From contig QKYT01000482.1 in the NCBI GenBank assembly GCA_003550305.1, forward strand, positions 72,884 through 93,479: 20,596 nt of DNA, read 5' to 3'. The translations under genes and the position numbers were made by a program. The DNA comes from Glomus cerebriforme. Its lineage: Eukaryota; Glomeromycota; Glomeromycetes; Glomerales; Glomeraceae. This document shows, one piece after another, positions 9,617 through 17,645 of the stretch (the stretch's first letter is position 1; each line of letters opens with the position of its first letter). Under the pieces are notes generated by a model. That model ran no database searches, was not told where the DNA came from, and saw nothing but the letters and a program-made list of their open reading frames with translations.

Positions 9617-10179
9617 ATTTAGTTTAATAGTAAAATATTCTAACTTTGAATTGCTACTTTATTAAAAAAAACATTTTACAGAAAATCTAAAAATGTAGTT
9701 TTATTGAGTTTATCATAAGTGTTGATTAGAAAATATAAATTATTATATAAGATTTTTTTTTATTTTTAACAAGTTGAGTAACTGTCTTCAAACCCTTGAA
9801 AAATCATTAAAAAAAATATAAAAAAATTGATTAAGCACAAAATTTAAATTTAATAATCCAAACAGTATCCAAACCAGATATCTTCAAAAGAATTAAATAT
9901 CAAAATCAAATTCTTTGGTGGTATAACCTATTTATTATCAGATACCTTTAAAATCCCTTAGATTACTTGTGTCAATAAACCTGGTACAATGGTCAAATAT
10001 AGATAGGAATCTCCAATGTATTACTTTAATTATGTTGACGTAATTTTTTTTCTTTTTACATAAATATAATAAAGTTTTATGCTTCTGATTTTATTTTAAA
10101 AAAAAAAATCTTTAATAATAATATAATTAAATTCATGAACTAATTAATTTGCTTATAATTAAACATTTTACTTACTACA
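9617..10179. other. Intergenic, no feature seen
   Basis: AT-rich sequence with poly-A/T tracts. No open frame with protein-like composition was noticed on either strand. Confidence 0.45.
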
Positions 10180-10560
10180 ATCGTTAAGATTACTAATATC
10201 TTTTTCAATATCAAATTCATGTAGTTCTCGCGTAATATATTCTAAAGATGAATTTGATTACATCATGATAATTTAGACTAATATAAATAATAATAAAAAA
10301 AAAAGAAATGATTTTTTCATGCTTTTATCTATAATAGTAAACAAAAAAAATACTTAGAAAATTTAAATATTGATTTTTTTTGTTATCTCTAACTTCAGTC
10401 CAATTATCTTGAAACTTTTTTTTTTTATTTTATTAACTAGTTAATCGATTATACAGTATATAATTGTAAAAATTCAATCCGATTACAATTGACATTACAT
10501 ATTTTCCATAATGGATTTATTTGTAGGTCGTTCAATTGCACACGTTGATACTAGTAGAGA
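10180..10560 (-). pseudogene. Kinase C-terminal tail relic
   Basis: Three pieces of a kinase end lie in order on the minus strand. AIERPTNKSIMENM at about 10490-10535 resembles the kinase RPT motif region. KKFQDNWTEVRDN at about 10381-10420 is the counterpart of KRKFEDNW in the intact kinase. After a TTCATCTTTAG splice acceptor, EYITRELHEFDIEKDISNLN (about 10185-10243) is the counterpart of the last exon DYLTRELEFDID. The intervening DNA also matches the introns of the 1595-3237 gene (for example TTATCTATAATAGTAAACAAAAAA). No catalytic lobe is left. The last exon here is longer than in the intact gene, which hints that the intact gene's stop codon is a later change. Confidence 0.65.
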
Positions 10561-10723
10561 ATCCAAATAATTAATAAATTATACTTAAAAATCATCTTTA
10601 TTCTTAAAAATAATGAATTTTATTTAATAATAGCGATTTTTATGATAAATTGAAATAACATCTCTCATCTAATAATTAATTTTTTAGAAAACGCTGATTC
10701 GCCAATCTGAAGAAAAAAAAAAT

Positions 10724-11563
10724 TTAAATTGAAGTGCCTTGATTTACTTGGTGTTGTTGGATATTATTATTGAAATCAAGTTGTTGTAAATGTACTACTT
10801 ATAATTAATTCCATTGTGAACATGGTATTACAGTATTAGAATAATTTTGACTATCAACTAATGAAACTGTTTGTTCGAGAGTGTGGAGATAAAAAGAAAG
10901 AATTTGCTTCAAATTTAGTTCGAGATTTAATTTTTGATCCAAGGTTAACATATATTTGTGCGTCAAATCATTTTGCATCAAAGTCCATTCCATAAATTTT
11001 CTTATTCAATATATTCACAATTAAAGAATGTGGTAATAATTCATGATATTGTTCCAGGGTTTCTGGATTTTGAAGATAATTTTGTAAAATCATTTTACAG
11101 GTTACAATTACATGATGAAAATAATTATCATTACTGCAAAATTCGAGGTGCTGACTGATAGCTTTGAATAGGTTGAAATTCCATCGGTATTTATCTCTTT
11201 GCGTGTCCAAAGATGATTAAATGAAGTTTTTCCCGTAGAAATGTATAACTTGTGTTATAAACCTGATTCTTATTATGGTCTTTCAATGGTAATAAGCTCT
11301 GCATACTTTTATATTTTTGGCACCGAATATAAATTCTTCAGATTAAAAACGGTTTTCAATACGCGGAAATTATTATTGGTAAGATTGAATATTAAAATTT
11401 ACAACACTATAGAATAATAGAATTTATTCAAATTATGCACCTTATACACTTGATTGTGGTTTCTGAAGCCAATTTTTTTTTTATCTATTTTAGTCAGATT
11501 ATTGTAGGCGTCAAAGATTATATATAAATAACCTTTCAATGAGTGAATGGTGAGATCAGCATC
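10724..11563 (-). pseudogene. Unrecognised gene, repeatedly frameshifted, Q/N-rich end
   Basis: Protein-like frames follow one another on the minus strand: DADLTIHSLKGYLYIIFDAY from 11563 to a TAA at 11399; FRVLKTVFNLKNLYSV; EEFIFGAKNIKVCRAYYH; a frame change at CATTGAAAG where one missing G would give W; KDHNKNQVYNTSYTFLREKL to FGHAKR; a second change to DKYRWNFNLFKAISQHLEFC and onward to MDFDAK; a third to NDLTHKYMLTLDQKLNLELN to PCSQWN (stop at 10805); and finally VHLQQLDFNNNIQQHQVNQG ending at 10724. Each break is a small indel and the pieces read as one helix-rich protein with a Gln/Asn-rich C-terminus. I do not recognise the family. Some junctions could be introns instead. The single-base breaks could also reflect sequence errors. 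Confidence 0.55.
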
Positions 11564-12000
11564 TTACTATCTAGATGCTTTCAAATTATTTTTCATTCAA
11601 CAAACCACAAATGTAAACAAGTTTTTGTACAGGATTTGGTCTTGTAAATTGCATATTCATATAACATAATGTTTTTTATATTATATAACATTAGTTGAAG
11701 TATACAACATAAACTTATATCATTTCAAAAGATTAGATATTCGTATTATGATCATGTTTAGAACAATTTAATATTGGCTTTTATCGAATCTGTTTTTGTT
11801 TCATTGATTTAATATTTTTATTATAATTTATAAAAATAAAGAAAAAAGTAATTTATCGCAGATATGGCACTCAATTTGATTGGCTTGATCTTGGATAAAT
11901 ATATTCGCATTATATTATTTTTCTCTTTTTCTTTTTTTTTTTTGTATTCACTTGTCATTTTTTATTTATATTAATAAATAATTGAATAAAGAGTTTCTAA
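11564..12000. other. Intergenic, no feature seen
   Basis: AT-rich stretch upstream of the frameshifted gene. A short repeat of TTATATTATATAACAT type occurs near 11660-11695. Nothing else stands out. Confidence 0.4.
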
Positions 12001-12330
12001 CAGATGTGGAACTATAAAATATAATTTTTATGTTATTTTTTTACAAATTACTATGCTACCCCTGTTTTTCTATTTATAGTATAATTTTAACACTTTGGTT
12101 AAATGAAACAGCTCTTGAGAGATTAAGCAAAGTTGTCCAGCAGATATGAAAATAATTTCTTGTTAAGATTTTTTGAATACTCGTGGAGGTATTGGTATTT
12201 TTTTGCATAAAATTACTGTGCTGCGTTGCATGTTTGTTTTTTTCACTTCACACTATAATTTTAGCACTTTAATTAAATGAAACAGGTCTTGTAAAATTGT
12301 CCAGCAGGTGTGGAAATACTCAGATATTAA
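12001..12330 (+). repeat. Degenerate tandem repeat, about 140-174 bp period
   Basis: Two diverged units share ATAATTTTARCACTTTRRTT, AAATGAAACAG and TTGTCCAGCAGRTRTGRAAA, beginning ATAATTTT at 12081 and 12255 (174 apart). A third, partial copy of the AGATGTGGAA end lies at about 12002. There is no conserved coding frame between units, so this looks like an old tandem duplication of noncoding sequence or a transposon fragment. Confidence 0.5.
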
Positions 12331-12689
12331 TTTTCATTAAGCTAGCTTGGAATATTTGCATGGCTTTTAGCATTTTTCATGTAATACTCAAGTTTTTTTT
12401 AAAAAATTAGCTGTTTTAATTAAACTTAATAAAGTACAAAAGTAAAAAAATAAAGTATGAAAAAGTATTTTTAAGTGTAAATCTTATTTTATTATTAAAA
12501 TTTAGTATTTGTTGTAAAAATAATAATTAAGTTTGCTTTATATAGTATATAACATTATTTTTTTGATTTTTTCTTTAAGATAAATGTTACATGATTTAAA
12601 TTGAGCCAATCAAAGTTTAAACCCATTCCGCGCCACATCATGATCATGTGAAAGTGATTTTTTGTTGGTGGTTATGCATCGCAATCCTG
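12331..12689. other. Intergenic, no feature seen
   Basis: AT-rich sequence without recognised genes. An ATCATGATCATGTG stretch near 12638-12651 is a short partial palindrome. Confidence 0.4.
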
Positions 12690-12867
12690 TCACGTGATTA
12701 TATATTATAATTTGTCATCCCCTACATATACCCTTAGTTTTCCTACTGCATTCTGTGCACTCTATTTAATTATGACGTAATAATTAAACTTCATTAAACT
12801 TATAAATTTAACACCAATTTCTTTTTCTTTTTCTTTCTCAAAAAAAAAATCCTTTACAAAAATAAAT
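12690..12867 (+). promoter_or_regulatory. Promoter-like region with CACGTG and TGACGTAA
   Basis: A TCACGTGA octamer (12690-12697, the E-box core bound by bHLH factors) is followed by a TATATATTATAA stretch. A CRE-like TGACGTAA (12773-12780) and a pyrimidine-rich tract (12818-12839) come next, shortly before an ATG at 12868. This order, with a CT-rich tract ahead of the start codon, is common in fungal promoters. Function is inferred from motifs only. Confidence 0.45.
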
Positions 12868-13481
12868 ATGAACAAAAAAGATGATGTTCAAAGTTCAACA
12901 ACCCAATTCTGTTCTTCTTTCTGTATCTGTATTTTTTGTTGAAATATTTCATTAACATGTTAACAGGGAAAAAATACGGTAAGAACTAACTCTTTGATCG
13001 TAGTATTCAAGTGATGGACGATGAAGAACAGTTAGTTAATTGATCTGTGTGATCTACATAATTATAATGTGAAAAATAATACTTACCTTTTACACATTAT
13101 CTGTTTACTTTATAGTATAAAAACAGATATTATGCCTAAAATGAGATTCGCCGGATCGTTCTCTTATTTAAATACAAATACATATTGTATTGATCTCGGT
13201 AGAAACATCATTTTAAGAATAAGCTCTCTTGGGTCTCCACATGGAAGAATATACTTTACGGATAACGAAAATTACCAAATACATACAGATCCCAGCCGGG
13301 ATTACCATAACAGATGTCAGTAGCGCCAGTATTTCTCCACAATAACCCATTTGGGGACTTTATCATCAGTTATCCTACAAGTTATGAAATCATCTATAAC
13401 AATCAAGTAGTTGTTATCTTGGTAAACCAAGAGAAAAGCACAGTAGAAATTGCAAACCATCTAAACCATTTTGTTGAATAA
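12868..13481 (+). pseudogene. Unrecognised gene, probably spliced, with frame breaks
   Basis: The sequence is clearly GC-richer than its flanks. A tentative model starts at the ATG at 12868 (MNKKDDVQSSTTQFCSSF), has a donor GTATCT at 12923, a 12-base micro-exon at 12967-12978 (WKKY), a donor GTAAGA and an acceptor ACAG at 13126. It continues in phase into IMPKMRFAGSFSYLNTNTYC and IDLGRNIILRISSLGSPHGR to YQIHTDPS. Without further splicing this frame ends at 13323. The likely continuation moves to a second frame (PAGITITDVSSA) and then a third (APVFLHNNPFGDFIISYPTS to NHLNHFVE), which stops at 13481. The beta-strand-rich, well-balanced composition suggests a real protein. I do not recognise the family. 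The two breaks may be mutations, sequencing errors or unrecognised splicing. Confidence 0.45.
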
Positions 13482-13578
13482 ATTTCCAAGAGGAAATTTT
13501 ATAAAAGAATTTGGTATTTGATGCTTTGATCCTCAATATAAAATATAAAGATTGAATTAAAAACTTACTTATATAAAA

Positions 13579-13695
13579 TGGATATCAATACTTCAAACCA
13601 GCTTCTTTACCATGTATTATCTTACAAAAATAATAATAAAAAGCTTTACTTCAAATTTTTAAACGCATGTGCGAAGTTTATCGCAGTATGAATAT
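13579..13695 (+). other. Small unrecognised ORF, 38 codons
   Basis: ATG at 13579 opens MDINTSNQLLYHVLSYKNNN and closes with TGA after ...NACAKFIAV. A consensus donor GTAAGT follows at 13701. It could be an exon of the gene upstream or of the ORFs downstream, or an isolated relic. No domain was recognised. Confidence 0.25.
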
Positions 13696-13756
13696 ATAAA
13701 GTAAGTATTTTACTGATCTTTTTTTTCCTGCACAAGTAATTTAGTATAGTGATCAG

Positions 13757-13944
13757 ATGTTAGGATGTCAAATCTTTGCAAGTCTTCAGACGTATATGTT
13801 ACTAGTAAAGAGATGCAGACACAAGATTCTGTTTCTTTTCAGGAATCTGGTACCTATTGCAAAGCAATCATCTCTGGTATCTCTTCTTCGGATTCATATG
13901 ACCAATGTCCGTTCTTGTAATTTTTTTTCATTATAAACGCTTTA
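13757..13944 (+). other. Two overlapping open frames of unknown function
   Basis: One frame starts at ATG 13757 (MLGCQIFASLQTYMLLVKRC onward) and runs past 13930. A second starts at ATG 13765 (MSNLCKSSDVYVTSKEMQTQ) and ends at TAA 13918-13920 (51 residues, Ser-rich). Both stay open over about 150 bases of GC-richer DNA. A strong acceptor-like TTTCTTTTCAG ends at 13842 and could pair with the GTAAGT at 13701, in which case only the part after 13842 is exonic. Which frame is used, if any, cannot be decided from the sequence. Confidence 0.3.
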
Positions 13945-14257
13945 TAATATCGAACAATTTCCTCAAGGAATTTTAATATGAAATATTAATAAAAAATTTG
14001 CTTATTTTCAAGTCATGATATAATATTTTTAGTATTGCTAAACATCATGGTCACCATTGGGCAAAATTAAGGTTAATGTTGGTAGGAAGTTGATTGAAAA
14101 TTATGTAATTCTACCACTGGTAACAAACTAACAATGATATTTAACAAATTTGTTATTTTTACCGTCGTAACTGGTTCAGAATTTATGTAACTATTAGCCG
14201 TAATAAGCAACTGATATGATTTTATCTATTTGTTAAACTACTTTGATTTTACTAATT

Positions 14258-14600
14258 TAACCGATTAACCCAAACTTCGATATCATTAAAATCATTTGTG
14301 ATTCATCTGTTGCGAAATAAAGTAAAAATTCAAAGGACTTAAGATCCAAATACTAAAGATTATATGATGGTCTCATATTATTATGAGATGGAAATTTGAG
14401 AAATCATTATTTAAATAATCCTGAAAATTATTATTCAAAATTTAATGACTTATTAAATATTGCAAAAGGGCTTTTAAATATTCATAATGCTGAAGACTTT
14501 CATTCAGGCAATATATTAATCAATAATATTCCATATATATGTGATTTTGGAGTGTCGATCAGCAGATAATAATGAAGAAAAAAGAGGGAGATTATGGTAT
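14258..14600 (+). pseudogene. Kinase N- and C-lobe fragment, broken
   Basis: This is a middle piece of a kinase-family gene. DPNTKDYMMVSYYYE starts at 14343 and corresponds to the hinge region. A one-base loss then shifts the frame into GNLRNHYLNNPENYY, followed by LLNIAKGLLNIHNAE, DFHSGNILINN and PYICDFGVSIS. The HRD segment is damaged: IHNAE runs straight into DFHSGN, so the expected His-Arg (LVHR or similar) has been deleted. The DFG Asp is still there. The frame ends at TAA 14567-14569, and ADNNEEKRG continues in another frame before a long T tract. There is no ATP-binding lobe upstream and no APE or RPT region downstream, so this is a dead fragment. Confidence 0.75.
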
Positions 14601-14630
14601 TGATTTTTTTTTTTTTTTTTTGAAAACATG

Positions 14631-15044
14631 GATAATCTTTTTAATTTTTAATTCAGTCACAAATTTTTTTACAACACTTATATGGACGTAATTTAGCATG
14701 AAATTTTGATTTGTATACGGTGATGCTTTATCAGAACTTTAATTCAAGAGTATAGTATATTTTTATTGATGTATAGATTATTTAAGATTTTCCTTTAATA
14801 ACAGAACTAAATTTAAATATATTCTTGTTTGTTTATGTGATTTATGTTTGCTTAAAATAAATTATTAATTAAGGTATTTGATACTACAGTATTTTATAAA
14901 CAATAAAATTAGAAAGAATAATTATTATTGTATTCAATGTAATCTATTTTTTGGATTAAAATTTTTTTAGTTGTAATATAAATTCTTTAACTTTTCTATG
15001 TATTGATGATATTCCTTATTTGTTCAACATTTTAATTAAACTAA
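14631..15044. other. Intergenic, no feature seen
   Basis: AT-rich sequence between the kinase fragment and the next pseudogene. No missing kinase C-terminal segment was recognised here. Confidence 0.45.
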
Positions 15045-15473
15045 TTAAATAATAAAATTAATTTCTGTTTCATGAAAACGTTCAATTTTCACATTATTTT
15101 CACCAGGAAGAAGGAGTATTCATTGTGGATTCCCTTCATCATCTTGTATCAACAATGATTATTGGTCCACGATTGTTCCATCTTTAATCCTAAGAATCTT
15201 TTTTTAACATTAAAAATTCGTCCAACATTCACAATATTGAATAAAGTTATAAATTTCTATATCTTTGCTCAGTTACCAAAACTATGCCATTTTTTAGAAT
15301 TTCATTCTCCTCTGTCTTCCATTTACCATGCCATATAGCTGGACTCATTGTCTTTTTCCAAAATGAAGATATTGATATTCAGAATGACCCTCAAGACAAC
15401 CTGACAATTTTTTATCGTATAAATCAACATCTTTTTTTATCCATTTACGTGATTCACTAGTTTGTTTATCCAT
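15045..15473 (-). pseudogene. Unrecognised gene with stops and a frameshift
   Basis: Starting at ATG 15473, the minus strand reads MDKQTSESRKWIKKDVDLYD and on to YQYLHFGKRQ then TGA. One base out of frame at GGAAAAAGACAATGAGTCC the text continues TMSPAIWHGKWKTEENEILK and NGIVLVTEQ. After a damaged stretch it continues LRIKDGTIVDQ, stop, SLLIQDDEGNPQ, TGA (a likely former TGG), ILLLPGENNVKIERFHETEI to a TAA at 15047-15045. The pieces read as one small hydrophilic protein of about 140 residues. I do not recognise the family; the IWHGKW segment faintly recalls a kinase glycine-loop region, but no other kinase motif supports that. At least one frameshift and two in-frame stops make it a pseudogene. 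Confidence 0.5.
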
Positions 15474-15942
15474 TGTGTGAAATAGTTCAATGCTGTATGA
15501 TTTGACATTTAATTAATTCCATTATAATTCATGTCAATTGTAAATTATGACGTGCAATATATAGTATCTTCTTATTTCTACTGCCATCTCATTCACTTTT
15601 TGTTATTCCATTTAATTATATATTCTTTGGATATCTTATTTTGATTACTGTTTAGATAATTCACACCAATAACATTCATAAAGAATAATTAAAAAATAGA
15701 CTCTTAATATAAGACCAAATTTGAGATGTTTAGAGCTGATGATGTCAATCCTCCATTTTGACAATCCATTTGGTTACGTGTGCCGTATTTGACGTGGTGA
15801 ATCAATACAGGTACCTGATGATGAAAAAAAAAAATCCAGATGTCTTAATACTTTTAGAAGCGGTTCTAACCTCAATGATAAAAACCTTACTATTAATACC
15901 TAATTTTATCTTAAAGTTATAAAGAGGGAATTCTAATCTAAA
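15474..15942. other. Intergenic, no feature seen
   Basis: No gene was recognised. The stretch has moderate GC islands (for example GTTACGTGTGCCGTATTTGA near 15773) but no open frame of note. Confidence 0.4.
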
Positions 15943-16186
15943 CCAAACCAGCCAGCAGTTAGGAGATACTCAACTATCTGCTGACTAGCCTTTCCTTGCC
16001 TGAAATGAGAAAGACATCATATACAGTATAAGGAAGTTAAGAGGTAGTTTAAAGGGATTAAGGGACAAAAAGAAACCAAGCTAGTCAGTTAGGAGATACT
16101 CAACTATCTGACCGGCCTTTCCTTGCCTGATACGAGGAAAACCTCATATACCAGTATAAGGAAGTTAAGAGGGAGTTTAAAGGAAA
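15943..16186 (+). repeat. 130-bp tandem duplication, two copies
   Basis: CAGTTAGGAGATACTCAACT begins at 15956 and again at 16086, exactly 130 bases apart. The similarity continues through CTTTCCTTGCCTGA, ATATACAGTATAAGGAAG (with an extra C in copy 2) and TTAAGAGGNAGTTTAAAGG. Each copy contains AGATA-CTCAAC-TATCT, a small conserved hairpin. The copies differ by scattered substitutions and small indels. No ORF is shared. It may be a fragment of a noncoding repeat family. Confidence 0.8.
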
Positions 16187-16517
16187 AATGATTGTAAGGG
16201 GAAGATAGAATTAGGATAATGTAAGTGATACATTTAAAAAATGCAAAGAAATATTAAAAAAAGGGTAGTATTTATATATTTTAAGAATATTAAGAATATA
16301 AAAATGAGCCAAAACATAAAAAATTTGCGTGATATGACTCATCATGCTTAATTTATCATTGTTATCATTATTAATTTGTAATTTTCTATTTTTAAACATA
16401 ATTTATACTTTTACATGTCACGCAAAATTCAATAATCAATGAATAATTACATATACTTATAATTATGGAAAAAATAAATTACAAAATTTTAAATTATAAA
16501 CTTTTAAATATTAAAAC
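16187..16517. other. Intergenic, no feature seen
   Basis: AT-rich sequence. A 62-codon minus-strand frame here has only low-complexity, hydrophobic content and was not accepted as a gene. Confidence 0.45.
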
Positions 16518-16816
16518 ATGACAGAAAATAGGAAGAGTCAAAAGTTTTGGTCATTAATAACCACATTTTTTATAAGTTATAAATCAAATAGAATTCTAAT
16601 TAAAAGAAATGATGAAAATGAAATTTATAGAAAAAAAAAAATTTTTTTTTTCAATTGACGATTAGAAAATTTTAATTTATCTAAAAAAAAAATTCTCAAA
16701 ATTTGGAATTTTGTTCAGAACCAAATACTAAATATTTTGAGCTTGAAGGGCAAGCTGAACCAAGAAGAAGAAGAAAGATGCAATATAGAAATTTTATGTC
16801 ATTAAAAAATACTTAA
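16518..16816 (+). pseudogene. Unrecognised broken ORF pair
   Basis: ATG at 16518 opens a 46-residue frame (MTENRKSQKFWSLITTFFIS ... NDENEIYRKKK) ending in TGA at 16656-16658. After two poly-A/T tracts a second frame, 16694-16816, reads SQNLEFCSEPNTKYFELEGQ and a basic patch PRRRRKMQYRNF before TAA. Homopolymer slippage between them could have split one small basic protein. No domain was recognised, and chance openness is possible. Confidence 0.3.
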
Positions 16817-17342
16817 AGTGAACATGTATGTATTAAAAAAGCAAAATATAACGATAATATATTCACATTTTTAAATTCGCCTAATTTTTATTAGTTATTT
16901 CTTTTTCATTACATTCATTTAATTTTTCCAAAAAAAAAAAAAATAAAAAAAATAGTCATAGAAAGGTGCATTATAAACGCCTATAGGTTTTTTATTGTAG
17001 TTTTAATTTTAACAATAAGGACTATTACAATTATCCTAAACTTAGTAAGTTTAAATGCATTATGACTAAATCTACTTATGATCATTATTAGCAGCGAACT
17101 ATTTTACAATGAAAATTATTTCATTATATTCATTATTTCATTGACAATGATTGTTGATATTTTTGTTTTCTTTTATTGAGATTTGAGATATATATTCAGC
17201 TGAACTTCCGTGGACATGTGTCCATTGATAAGTGTAATTTTGTTTTATACCTTTGAATACAGACAAACAGACAAAAGAACGTAATGAAATTATGTAAAAA
17301 AGTAAAAACCATGTTACAAAATTTGCAAACTTTTATAGTTAA
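16817..17342. other. Intergenic, no feature seen
   Basis: AT-rich sequence downstream of the Sel1 gene's duplicated segment. It holds a 6-bp-stem palindrome TGGACATGTGTCCA at about 17210-17223. No gene was recognised. Confidence 0.4.
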
Positions 17343-17499
17343 AGTTATTTTTATTATCAATCAGTTGAAGTTCTTGCCCTTAATTTGTATAATAATGATA
17401 AAAATAATTGTACTTTATTGATTTGAATTTAAATAATGTAAAAAGAAAATAAAAAAATATTAAAGTGATGTATAGCTTAATCTTTGCTTTTATTTCATC

Positions 17500-17645
17500 A
17501 TTTTATACCATTTAAATGCCTTTATTTTGTTTTTATCTGTTCTTATTCCACATTCACAACAACATCCTTCTTTAGCTAATACTAATTTCGGGTACTATTT
17601 CAAATGTTTTCTTTCATTTTTAAATCTTTTAATTTCTATTTGTTC
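17500..17645 (-). pseudogene. Degenerate Sel1 repeats after the stop codon
   Basis: Just 3' of the Sel1 gene, shifted frames still read KRFKNERKHLK, a broken YPKLVLAKEGCCCECGIRTD and KNKIKAFKWYKMM. These are one to two eroded Sel1 units and show that the open gene was truncated by an indel near 17650. Confidence 0.65.

Noticed and set aside
10958..11158. Plus-strand open frame of 66 codons
   Set aside because: It overlaps the minus-strand relic, whose peptide text is more protein-like and continues on both sides.
15240..15330. IWHGKW segment as a kinase N-lobe
   Set aside because: No ATP lysine context, HRD, DFG or APE motif accompanies it, so the kinase assignment was not made.
16211..16399. 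Minus-strand open frame of 62 codons
   Set aside because: Its composition is low-complexity Ile/Leu/Phe/Asn, typical of chance frames in AT-rich DNA.
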